Part shown: positions 1 through 10,949 of the stretch, in pieces
How the letters are laid out: the number at the start of each line of letters is the position of its first letter
Numbering within the stretch: the first letter of the stretch is position 1
NCBI RefSeq assembly: GCF_004210375.1
Contig: NC_134830.1
Location: 45,699,094 to 45,763,093, forward strand
Direction: 5' to 3'
DNA from: Tachypleus tridentatus
Lineage: Eukaryota > Arthropoda > Merostomata > Xiphosura > Limulidae
Length of the DNA stretch: 64,000 nucleotides
Notes under the pieces: generated by a model
What the model saw: only the letters and a program-made list of their open reading frames with translations
Told to the model about the DNA's origin: nothing
The model's database searches: none
Made by a program: the position numbers and the translations under genes

Positions 1-95
1 GACTGAAAGGACGAGCATGTTTGGTGCGACTGGGATTCGAACCCGCGACCCTCAGATTACGAGTCGAACACCTTAACCCACCGGCCATGCCGGGC
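1..95 (-). mobile_element. tRNA-SINE family A, head part, cut by window start
   Basis: Family A is my working name. Minus-strand head with GCCCGGCATGGCC, A-box-like and B-box GGTTCGAATCC. The tail lies left of base 1. Confidence 0.9.
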
Positions 96-97
96 TT

Positions 98-1566
98 GCT
101 ATAAATATACAAGTTTGTTTTACTTGGTTTTAGAAGCAGACCAACAATGAGACATTGAAATCTAGCACAGCTCTGAGAGCGTCACTTCTCGAATGGTTAT
201 AACTAAACTGTATAAAACCACTCTCTGATCATTTTAGTCTTTTATAATTTTGGCGATATAAGGAAGGTTTACATGGTCATCATCCAAACATAATTTGTTA
301 ATAAAAGTAGATGGCATCAATTCAGACATAAGCGACAAAATGGTTATTGTTAAAATGGTTATTATTAGTAGTAAAGTTTCGTCCAATTCCATTTTATTTT
401 TTGTGTGCAAATATGGTTTCTTTACAACGCTACCTAGAGGTCTATGAACGCAGCATTTAGAGTATAAAATGTTTTTGTCCCTCCTCTCTCTAGTCGCTCA
501 ACGGTAACTTGGAGGCTTATAGGACTAAAGTTATGGGTTTGATATCGTAGTGGTAAGTTGTGGCTTTTCGCTTAACAACATACAAACGAAACCTTTTCTT
601 TCTTATTTTTAATAACATTATCGTTTACTCTTCTTATTTCATTTTTTTTTCAGTTGCACACACACACAAGAACAAGAAACCGAACTTGATTGAGAAAGCA
701 ACTCTTGTTCGAAATCACAAAGGATTGTGTTCAAGGTTCATGAAAGTTATTTTTTAAATCATAAAGAAGAGCAGGAATACATCGAACAACAGAAAGCAAT
801 GCTCAATAAATACTACATATATTTTTTTTTAATTTTCAAATATGTATTGCTTAAAAAAGTAAGAAACCCTCGTTACTTTCAGTACAGACAAAAAGAAAAG
901 TGCGACAGCGTTCGACAGACTAATGCGAAATTATCAAAGTAGAGACTCGCTAGCCTTCACTAGATGGTGACGCCGCAGGCTCTGAAGGAAATGGGGAGAT
1001 TCGGTGGTTTCTTTATATCCCTTCAAGCGGAATATTCTTGATTCCATACTTAGAGAAGATGGGGGATAAAGCGAGGGTTGAAATGAAGATTGGCAGATGG
1101 GCTGATGGACTGGGCTTGTCAGGAGCTGACTTCCTACCGAGCATCATCACTCAGTGCTCTCTGCCGATGTTCTCAAATTCAATTTGCCATCATAGGCGAA
1201 ACGTAATGGACTTGTAGCGTCGAGTACGATAAGCACGCAAGGCATGGAGTCCCACGTGCAATTTAAGCGTTGTAGATCAGTGAATTCGTCAACCTTTCAT
1301 TGCTGTGCGAATTAGATTTAGTGATAAAAAAAAGCCGCTACTCTATCATAAAATTGCCTTTACCTTGTATATGAATGGACAGAAGGACAAAAGAAATGCT
1401 AGCTTGGTGACATTCTCACATCCTGAAGCCTGAGCGAGTCACAAGTTCTTGTGTGCTCATGATCTTACAGAAACTATTTTGAGACAGCCGAGTCATAGTT
1501 TTTGTTTTTTTCAAATTCCCGTATTTGTACAGAAACAATAAATGATAAAAAACGATTATTTCTAAA
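98..1566. other. No gene supported
   Basis: AT-rich, with only short frames. A somewhat less AT-rich, non-repeat island lies at 950-1280 with no recognisable exon. Probably inside intron 2 of the Prop-like gene or beyond its end. Confidence 0.5.
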
Positions 1567-1574
1567 GTGTCGAC

Positions 1575-1847
1575 TTGTGGTTCCCAAACTCTTTTAGTTT
1601 GAGGCTCTCCTAATGTGAATAAAAAAGTTTAAGTCACCCCCTAACTATAATGTGATTAGCATGGTGATTGAAAAACAATACCATAGTAAAAACAATAACA
1701 TCTTCTATCGACATACTGTATCATTTAATTTATTCAACACAATCTTTAATTGAAATTTAAATGGATTCAACATTTTTGTTCTCGGTCCATATTTTGGCGG
1801 CTCCCAGAAAAAAACATCATGCCTCCCCCCCACTTTGGGAAACACTG
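1575..1847. mobile_element. hAT-like MITE, degraded
   Basis: The left end GTGGTTCCCAAAC and right end GTTTGGGAAACACTG-type sequence are imperfect inverted repeats typical of hAT MITEs. The flanks GTGTCGAC (1567-1574) and GTGTAGAT (1848-1855) could be a diverged 8-bp target duplication. Confidence 0.55.
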
Positions 1848-2602
1848 GTGTAGATATTCAAAGAAACAAGCTGAGACTTGTACCGAATTCATTTGCTATT
1901 AATGTTAATCGTCCACAAAGTTCATGTGATTTTTCAAACTAGACCGAGTTTCTGTTATGTTCTTAAATTAACTACGTCAGACATAAACTATGAACTGCAC
2001 AATCTCATAAAATAACTACTACTGAAGTTTTGTATACATATAATTATAATTGCGCATTTTCAACCGCTTTTCAGTTGGAAGACTTATTGATACGATCACT
2101 CCAAAAACTGATTTCATCTTTTTCAAAAGTCCACATAAAATAAAAATTATTAATTTATAATAGACTGTTCAAGGTTATGAAATAACGTATCTCACGCAAA
2201 CTCATCATCTCTAAATAAATACACGCGTATTGTTTATTTGTTTCTAATTAAACACAAAGTTGTATTATTTGTCTCTGCTGTGCCAACTCCAAGCATCAGT
2301 TTCCTACTTTTAGCGTTTTAGACCCTCAGACATACTTCTCAACCAATGGGAGAGTGAGAGTATTTGTCTATCGAAGGTTGAATATCCGTGTATATCCTGC
2401 TGTAGTTGTTCGTGAAGATTAAAGCTATTTTTAGTTCAATGTATCGCAACTCGTAGGTTTAAGTTTTAATTGTGGAAATATAATTATTTCGATAGCGTAC
2501 TGACGTTTTTAGAGCCAAATAGAAATAAAAACTTCAACCAAGTTCTCAGTTTTTATGAGCGTAATATCTAAGACTGTTTTACATCTTCTGTTATTTCCCC
2601 CT

Positions 2603-2718
2603 CTCACCCATGGCTCAGGGGTAAGCCTGAAGCCTTATAGCGTTAATAACGGGTTTTTATATCTATGGTGGACACAGCGCAGGTAGCCCATTGTGTAGCT
2701 TTCTGCAAACCAACCAAC
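2603..2718 (+). mobile_element. tRNA-SINE family B, degraded
   Basis: CCATGGCTCAGGGGTAAG head, TTTTTATATCTATGGTGGAC B-box region, tail GTAGCCCATTGTGTAGCTTT. Family B copies carry GTTTCGATACCC as B box. Confidence 0.7.
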
Positions 2719-2921
2719 AAAGTTTTGTAGATGGTAGTTTCACAAACAGATGGTAACAAAACAACAGTATAAGGGTTAATATTAACTTCCGAACAATTTA
2801 CCTACTTAGATCAGAACTAAAAACAATGTGGTAATGATTATAGCCAGTTAAGTATAACCTTCTTACTTGTTTTCTCTTATCCTGAATACACACCCGTTGT
2901 TACAGTATTCAAACATTTTGT

Positions 2922-3179
2922 ATGTTTGTTTATTTTGAATTTCGCACAAAGCTACACGAAGGCTATCCGTGTTAGCCATCCCTAATTTAGTAGTGTAAGA
3001 CTAGAGGGAAGGCAGCTAGTCATCACCACCCACCGCCAACTCTTGGGCTACTCTTTTACTAACGTATAGTGGGATTGTCCGTAACAATATAACATTTCCA
3101 CGGCTGAAGGGGCGAGCATGTTTGGTGTGACGGGGATTCGAACCCGCGACCCTCAGATTACGAGTCGAGTGCTCTAACT
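2922..3179 (-). mobile_element. tRNA-SINE family A, head truncated
   Basis: Near full-length minus copy from the A-rich tail (TTTGTTTATTTTGAATTTCG) to the B box and anticodon region. The A box is missing. Confidence 0.92.
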
Positions 3180-3764
3180 ATATTATATTTGTTAATAGTT
3201 TTAGATCAAAATAGCTTCCTACGGTAGGTTTGCACAGCTATGGTGCTAAAACCTCGTTTCGATACCGGGGTTGACCAGAACGTTACTAAATGTAAAATGT
3301 TTTAAAATTAATCAATCCAGAAAGATTTGTTTAAATGAACAGTTTTCATTTAATTAATTGCATTAACATGTACGACTTTTTCTCCCGACATTTTTCTACT
3401 CGACCTGATTTTCCAATCACGATTCACTATTTTGCTTTTGGCCTTCAGTTGTTATTTGCTAGCTAGATCCCATCGCACCTCCAATTTATTGCGTTTGTAA
3501 TTTCCCAGCAATTCGCTGTCTTCTTAGAAATACATCAGAGTTAGCTATAAAGATCAAGACTTCAGAGGATAAAGTGACAACTTGCTCTTTCTTATCCGTT
3601 TATTACATAGCACCCTGCGGATCTTTTTTTTTATTTTGCTCTTCATGGTATGGCCCTCATGCAGTGCCAGATAAACGGACTTACACAAACACTGGGTACC
3701 ATGCACGCTGATCATGTGAGATCAAGTTGGGAAAGCTCAATACCTCTCATGCGCAGTTTCTTCT

Positions 3765-4070
3765 GAGTTACAGCTAGCACTTTAAGTCACGACTTCTTCT
3801 GAGCTGCAGCTAGCACTTTAAGTCACGACTTCTTCTGTGTTACAGCTAGCACTTTAAGTCGCAGTTTCTTTTCAGTTGCAGCCAGCACATTTAAGTCACA
3901 ACTTATTCTAAGTTACAGTAGCACTTTAAGTCACGACTTTTTCTGAGTTACAGCTAGCACTTTTAGTCACGACTTCTGAGTTACAGATAGCAATTTAATT
4001 CACGACTTCTTCTGTGTTACAGCTAGCACTTTAAGTCGCAGTTTCTTTTCAGTTGCAGCCAGCACTTTGA
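3765..4070. repeat. 36-bp minisatellite, about 8 units
   Basis: Units of ACTTCTTCTGAGTTACAGCT followed by AGCACTTTAAGTCACG, with some units shortened and two carrying TTGCAGCCAGCAC. Confidence 0.9.
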
Positions 4071-4330
4071 GTGTTGATACTCCAGCCATCATAGATGAGG
4101 TCGTTTCGATTCAACAGGCTGCCTGTGTTGGTAGGGTTCAGATAAGCAGCTATAGTTGCAATGATGAAGTTTCCCAGTGATGTAAGTCTAGCTGTGGAGA
4201 TGCTGCCCCAAAGGTCTTGTTTGTGTCCAGGCAATAGTTAACTGGGCTGAAATTACAGACTGCCCTCAAGATGTAGGAGAGAAATAGAAGCATGTAGCCA
4301 GCCAGGCAGCAGCTTGTGCTCTAAGGATGT
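4071..4330. other. Unassigned sequence directly after the 36-bp array
   Basis: The minus strand is open for 61 codons (4234-4049) with GNFIIATIAAYLNPTNTG. It shares its right edge with the minisatellite and has no splice or domain evidence. Possibly part of an unknown mobile element. Confidence 0.3.
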
Positions 4331-6005
4331 AAACCCACTTATTTAGGGACGTATTTTGGAAAAAAACTTAGTGTAACTCGATTAACTCGTACTCTCTACT
4401 ATTACAATCCAGTTTGTTCGCAATGAATAATAAAATAAATAATAAAATCCCACAACAAAACAATATCGTGGAACATCGACACGAGTTACCACATTACAGT
4501 TCTTTCTATAAAACTATTTTTATATTTTCAGTTATCCTTAGCACATTAGCAACCTATATGCTTAGTGAGTAGGCCTTTTAGTCAGTACAATAAACAAATA
4601 ACCGTGGTTCCCAAATTACTGTAAAGTATAATATTTAATTTCAGCTGACTGGAGAGCCTTGCACATAATCGCTTGTAAACAGCCCAGTTCCCTTAGACGC
4701 AATGATTTTATTACTTATAAATTCAGCTGTAAATTAACACTTGCGTTTACTTTAATCGATAAATGAGTAAATGATCTGTGAAGCGAATTACATTAAACAG
4801 ACAGGTAATAGTCGAAACTAAAGAGTAATGCAATAGTACCATAGATCAGTGTTCGAATATGGTTTCACTATTCAAATGCATAGAAATACTAATATTTTTT
4901 TCTAATTATTGTTAAATTTGTGCTTAGCTTTAATTTTATATATGAGTTGCCTTTTTCCCATGGCTTATAACTTTAAAAATCGAGTTTCGATACCCTCGGT
5001 ATATAGCTCTGTTATTTACGACAAAGAAACAAATTTATGACTTGTCAATGACTTTTATATATAAGTTTAGAATTTGAAAATGGGTAAGTTAGACTTCCCA
5101 TGTCTTCTCTGAGTTGCTGGCACCACTCTGTCTACCATCGATGGCGCTATTTAAACCAATATGAGCTCACAAAACTACTGGGTAGTTTAGTCAGCATTCT
5201 AGTAACTTCTCAAACTAAAATTAAAATTTACGGCTATTTGAAATCACAAGGTGTAACGTACGTAACAGTAATGAGAGCTAACCTAAGGGTGATACTAAGG
5301 ATGTTATAAACTTAAGCCTGAAACAGGAGGTATCCTACGTGATCCTATACAAGTGCATATAACTGCTAAACTCCAAAAATTCTATTTTGATAGAGACAAC
5401 TGTGGAAGAGTAAGAAGGACCGTCTACTAAATTATTCTGGAGTCTGCATCTCCCACATCTCTGCAGCAGCCACCGGTAGAAAGTTCAGACCAATATAACT
5501 ATGACGCTTACACATTGAAGCACGTTGTTTTCCTTTAGATGGACAGAAAAGCGGTATGCCTTACAGGTAAGCAGATGGATCAGTAGTCAATAAACATGAT
5601 ACAAACCATCTCTACTGTAGGCACATCAATAACACTAACCATCGGAGCCTCCCAAAGACCTCAGGGGTTGTGGATTACGTCACTGGAGAAAATTCTAACA
5701 TATTTCAGCTTCCAAAACTAAGCGAGGTTATTGATATTGAATTACTGTCAGTCTACTGTATCTAGGTAGATAGATAACTGTGTAATATTGCTGAGAGAAA
5801 CTGGAAGTAAGGATAGAGTTAGAAAGGTCAATATGAGATCTCACCAAAGCCATGCAAGATCTCAAATATACTAAGAAAGATCTGCATCAGGTTTCCTAGT
5901 TTACCATCTTGAAAATTCTCCTGGCCTTGTTTGGGGAAAGTGTAACATGGTAACTTTAAATTATTGTAATTTAGTCGTTTTTCTTGCTTCAAGCAACACA
6001 GTATA
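4331..6005. other. No gene or repeat recognised
   Basis: AT-rich unique-looking DNA with stop codons in all frames. Nothing supportable. Confidence 0.5.
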
Positions 6006-6283
6006 TTTTTGTTTGTTGAACTGAGCACAAAGCTACCCAAGGTCTAGCTATGCAGCCGTTCTTATTTTTGAAGTGATGGACCACAGGGAAGAAAACGAGC
6101 CAACATCACTTAACAATATGTAGTGAGCTATTCTAATCTACTAATGGGATTTAAGAATCACTCTTATAATACACCCACGGCTCAAATGTGCATAGGTCGA
6201 TTTTTTTCTATATTAACGGGGAGCGAACCACGAAACCTTGAATTTAAAGTGTGGTACGTTAACCCCTGAGCCACACTTTTCTA
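6006..6283 (-). mobile_element. tRNA-SINE family D, degraded
   Basis: Minus copy: tail TTTGTTGAACTGAGCACAAA at the left, tRNA-like head at the right (GGGAGCGAACCACG ... TTAACCCCTGAGCCACAC). The central part differs from families A-C. Confidence 0.55.
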
Positions 6284-7024
6284 GTGTGTTTATTAATTGC
6301 TATATTTATTTTCCATAATTAAACATTATTTAACTCAATGTTATATTCTATACAAGAACACTTCGGTGTCTGTTATATATTACCTCTCTGGAATATTTTC
6401 CTTTTTATCGCTGTGATTATGATGTATTTTACTTCAACGCAACAATAATTATATTGTAATAAGTAAGGAAACTAAAAACTAAAATATTAAGATTGTTGCT
6501 ATTATAGTATTTCTCATATGAAAACCAGAACAACACATCAAAAATAATTTCTTGTGGATTTTTTAGTTCGAAAATAGGAGCCCAATAACCAAGAACATAT
6601 GGAAGGCAAAGTTGCATTGATGAATTATTTCCGTAACGCTTTTAAATTTTTACATATTACACATCTTTAATGACGCTCGTGTAACGTAAATGTTTAAAAT
6701 TTTAGTTTACATTCAGGTCATAACATTTCTGGTTCTAATACTGTTGTTCGTGATGTCCTATAATCTATATCGTTTAGAACTCTTACGAACTTCTAATAAA
6801 CATCTGAATTTGAAAAAAACATGACAAATTTAAATTGATGTCTATTTATTCTAATTAAATGCTATTAAGCTCCCTCAGTGATTTGGTAAACAGTATGAAA
6901 AAGCTAATATCACATTTCTAACTTTGAGCTATTTTTTCCTTTAATAACTCAATTTACCACAACAATATGGGTTAAAGTGTAACCACAACCTCGACAGCTT
7001 TTGTAGATTTCTCTGTTTCTTCTT
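6284..7024. other. No gene supported
   Basis: AT-rich, short frames only, no repeat family recognised. Confidence 0.5.
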
Positions 7025-7372
7025 TCGCCCTTGCAGCCTTGAGGGCGTTATAATGTTACGGTCAATCCCACTATTCGTTGATAAAACAGTAGCCCAAGAG
7101 TTGGCGGTGGGTGGTGATGACTAGCTGCCTTCCCTCTAGTCTTACATTACTAAATTAGTGATGGCTAACACAGATAGGCCTCGAGTAGCTTTGTACATTA
7201 CTAAATTAGTGATGGCTAACACAGATAGGCCTCGAGTAGCTTTGTACATTACTAAATTAGTGACGGCTAACACAGATAGGCCTCGAGTAGCTTTGTACAT
7301 TACTAAATTAGTGACGGCTAACACAGATAGGCCTCGAGTAGCTTTGCGCGAAATTCAAAACAAAACAAACTG
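7025..7372 (+). mobile_element. tRNA-SINE family A, head lost, 3' part amplified
   Basis: Starts at TCGCCCTTGCAGCC and runs into the normal tail. The segment near the 3' end is present four times in tandem (see the repeat at 7145-7345). Confidence 0.9.
7145..7345. repeat. 51-bp tandem repeat inside a SINE tail, 4 units
   Basis: Each unit runs from CATTACTAAATTAGTGAYGG to GGCCTCGAGTAGCTTTGTA. Two units have GATGG and two GACGG. The period is divisible by three, so both strands stay open. Confidence 0.95.
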
Positions 7373-8085
7373 TTTCTTCTTTTATTTTTTGTTTTGATCT
7401 TTAACATCCTAGGTTTTTGTTTTACTTTTTAAAAAAAACACTGACACATAAACTTTCAGTTCGAAAAACAAACACACATTATAATACTTCCTTATTTATA
7501 AATCTGACCTTTGTTTTATTAATAAAAGTGAAGAAAATTTGTCAAGTTTTTAAACCATAAAAGTCAAACATTTTATTATTCACGTTAAGGGTTAACACCT
7601 TATTTTGTATCATTAGTTTGCACAATGTTTACGCAAAAACAAAATGGAGGTAGAGGTTCGTGTTTTCTTTCTAGTTCAGAAATTATTAAACATTTACTAA
7701 ATCGTACATCTAGAGTAGTAGGGCCTTTAATTATTCATATGAAATATGAATATGAAATATGAATAATTAGAATTCCTTAATCTATGAATCAGTTAGAATC
7801 TTCTGAGTTAAGTATAATGGATGATCTGGTTACAGTCGCTGTTAAGCGCATGAAAAATTAGATTTCAAAATTCGAAACAGCGTGAGAAGAATTATTGTAT
7901 TTTGACAATGAACTTAGAATAAGGTTATCTTAATACCACATTTAATGATAAAAGGCTCGTATTTCGCCTGCCGTTTAGTCATACCAGTCCTAATGAAGCT
8001 ACAATGAGAAAAAGTTGACTGAAATATTTCATTATTATTATCTATAATACAAAGGATATCTTTTCTGTGTTGTCAAAGAATTTAG
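7373..8085. other. No gene supported
   Basis: AT-rich intron-like sequence. A short imperfect direct repeat of TATGAAATATGAA lies near 7738-7765. Confidence 0.5.
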
Positions 8086-8206
8086 TTCCCTGGTGGGACA
8101 GAGATAGATTTATAAACTTACAACGCTGAATTCCATGGTTTGATTCCCGCTGTGAATACATTAAATAACCCACCGCATGTTTGCTCTTATTCCAAACAAA
8201 CAAAAT
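8086..8206 (+). mobile_element. tRNA-SINE family C, degraded
   Basis: Head TCCCTGGTGGGACAGAGATAG, TTACAACGCTGA, B box GGTTTGATTCCC, and a tail with AAACAAAC. Confidence 0.7.
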
Positions 8207-8448
8207 GCTAGAATCCATATAATACACGCTACAAGTTCTGAAAAACAACGAATTATATTACAGTCGTTCATTACTTATACTTCTGTAACTTCCCTGTTCA
8301 TTCTTCCAGGTCATGTAACATTTAACGCACCAATCATCTGCATTTTATAACTTAAAGAGACTATTCCAACTTCTTTAGGGTGGTAGGGGAAGCTAATGAC
8401 TTACCTTTTTTTATATATATAATATCAAGCATAACGTATTGCAAGGAA

Positions 8449-10700
8449 TGTACACCTATTAACACCTCACAATAATAAGTACACGAGTGTACACCTATTA
8501 ACACCTCACAATAATAAGTTCACGAGTGTACACCTATTAACACCTCACAATAATAAGTTCACGAGTGTACACCTATTAACACCTCACAATAATAAGTACA
8601 CGAGTGTACACCTATTAACACCTCACAATAATAAGTTCACGAGTGTACACCTATTAAACCTCACAATAATAAGTACACGAGTGTACACCTATTAACACCT
8701 CACAATAATAAGTTCACGAGTGTACACCTATTAACACCTCACAATAATAAGCACACGAGTGTACACCTATTAACACCTCACAATAATAAGTACACGAGTA
8801 TACACCTATTAACACCTCACAGTAATAAGTACACGAGTGTACACCTACACCTATTAATACCTCACACTAATAAGTACAAAAGTATACACCTATTAACACC
8901 TCACAATAATAAGTTCACGAGTGTACACCTATTAACACCTCACAATAATAAGTACACGAGTGTACACCTATTAACACCACAATAATAAGTTCACGAGTGT
9001 ACACCTATTAACACCTCACAATAATAAGTACACGAGTGTACACCTATTAACACCTCACAATAATAAGTACACGAGTATACACCTATTAACACCTCACAGT
9101 AATAAGTACACGAGTGTACACCTACACCTATTAATACCTCACACTAATAAGTACAAAAGTATACACCTATTAACACCTCACAATAATAAGTACACGAGTG
9201 TACACCTACACCTATAAATACCTCACAGTAATAAGTACAAAAGTATACACCAATTAACTCATCACAGTGATAAATACAAAGTATACACCTATTAACACCT
9301 CACAATAATAGTACAAAAGTGTACACTGATTAACTCCTCACAATAATAAGTACACGAGTGTACACCTATTAACACCTCACAATAATAAGTTCACGAGTGT
9401 ACACCTATTAACACCTCACAATAATAAGTTCACGAGTGTACACCTATTAACACCTCACAATAATAAGTACACGAGTGTACACCTATTAACACCTCACAGT
9501 AATAAGTACACGAGTGTACACCTACACCTATTAATACCTCACAGTAATAAGTACAAAAGTATACACCTATTAACATCTCACAATAATAAGTACAAAAGTA
9601 TACACCTATTAACACCTCACAATAATAAGTACACGAGTATACACCTATTAACATCTCACAGTAATAAGTACACGAGTGTACACCTACACCTATTAATACC
9701 TCACACTAATAAGTACAAAAGTATACACCTATTAACACCTCACAATAATAAGTTCACGAGTGTACACCTATTAACACCTCACAATAATAAGTACACGAGT
9801 GTACACCTATTAACACCTCACAATAATAAGTTCACGAGTGTACACCTATTAACACCTCACAATAATAAGTACACGAGTGTACACCTATTAACACCTCACA
9901 ATAATAAGTACACGAGTATACACCTATTAACACCTCACAGTAATAAGTACACGAGTGTACACCTACACCTATTAATACCTCACACTAATAAGTACAAAAG
10001 TATACACCTATTAACACCTCACAATAATAAGTACACGAGTGTACACCTACACCTATAAATACCTCACAGTAATAAGTACAAAAGTATACACCAATTAACT
10101 CATCACAGTGATAAATACAAAAGTATACACCTATTAACACCTCACAATAATAGTACAAAAGTGTACACTGATTAACTCCTCACAATAATAAGTACACGAG
10201 TGTACACCTATTAACACCTCACAATAATAAGTTCACGAGTGTACACCTATTAACACCTCACAATAATAAGTTCACGAGTGTACACCTATTAACACCTCAC
10301 AATAATAAGTACACGAGTGTACACCTATTAACACCTCACAGTAATAAGTACACGAGTGTACACCTACACCTATTAATACCTCACAGTAATAAGTACAAAA
10401 GTATACACCTATTAACATCTCACAATAATAAGTACAAAAGTATACACCTATTAACACCTCACAATAATAAGTACACGAGTATACACCTATTAACATCTCA
10501 CAGTAATAAGTACACGAGTGTACACCTACACCTATTAATACCTCACAGTAATAAGTACAAAAGTATACACCAATTAACTCATCACAGTAATAAATACAAA
10601 AGTATACACCTATTAACACCTCACAATAATAGTACAAAAGTGTACACTGATTAACTCCTAACAATAATAAGTACAAAAGTTAACACTGATTAACACCTCA
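8449..10700. repeat. 39-bp minisatellite in homeobox intron 2, about 57 units
   Basis: Tandem units with a plus-strand core of TGTACACCTATTAACACCTC followed by ACAATAATAAGTACACGA. Variants include AGTTCACG, AAAAGTATACACC, and 45-bp units with an extra ACACCT. The array ends at the 5' splice site of the homeobox exon. Read on the gene strand, most units contain GTGAGGTGTTAAT, the same 13 bases that begin the intron. Because 39 is divisible by three, long spurious open frames with a 13-residue period arise on the minus strand. Confidence 0.97.
8870..10560. repeat. Higher-order duplication inside the minisatellite, period about 840 bp
   Basis: An ordered run of variant units starting near 8821 recurs from about 9660. 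The order is AAAAGTATACACC, then TTCACG units, then CCTACACCTATTAATACC, then ACCAATTAACTCATC, then a unit lacking one A. The offset is 839-841 bp, the small change being due to a 2-base loss near 8979. This is a recent segmental duplication of roughly 21 units. Confidence 0.85.
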
Positions 10701-10701
10701 C

Positions 10702-10949
10702 CTGAATTCTTGCTTCGTTCAGCTTGGTGACACGAGCCAGTTCTTCACGAGAGAAAATATCTGGGTAGTGACCTTTGGAGAATGCTGCCTCTAGTTCTCG
10801 TAACTGATCCTGGGTAAACGTGGTTCGGTTTCTCCGTCGATTTGAAGTCAAGACACACGTACTCGTCCCTGACACAGGGGTCGCTGTTAAGGCCACGTTT
10901 TCCACGCTGTTGTTTTCCAGCTTCAGTTTTTTGAGAAAACTGTGTTGTC
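10702..10949 (-). CDS. Prop: Prop-like homeobox gene, coding exon 2 (homeodomain positions 1-46)
   Basis: The acceptor is TTTCTTTAG before 10949. The donor is ATTCAG|GTGAGG after 10702, a close match to consensus. The exon is 248 nt, enters in phase 1 and leaves in phase 0. It encodes a 36-residue linker beginning [14 protein letters not shown], then the homeodomain N-terminal arm (RRRNR), helices 1 and 2, and the start of helix 3. The linker is polar and has no recognised motif. The next base downstream belongs to a 2.25-kb minisatellite, so exon and array are directly adjacent. Confidence 0.9.

Noticed and set aside
7142..7397. Repetitive open frames on both strands
   Set aside because: By-product of the 51-bp SINE-tail repeat.
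9430..10676. Minus-strand open frames with a 13-residue repeat (LIGVYSCTYYCEV type)
   Set aside because: They arise because the minisatellite period (39) is divisible by three. They lie inside an intron, and no start, splice or family evidence supports a protein.
10702..10949. PAX3/7, PHOX2 or aristaless-type identity for the homeobox
   Set aside because: No paired domain is seen, and TTFTQ-QL-ELEAAF plus TKLNEARIQ fits PROP/UNC-42 better. A database search would settle it.
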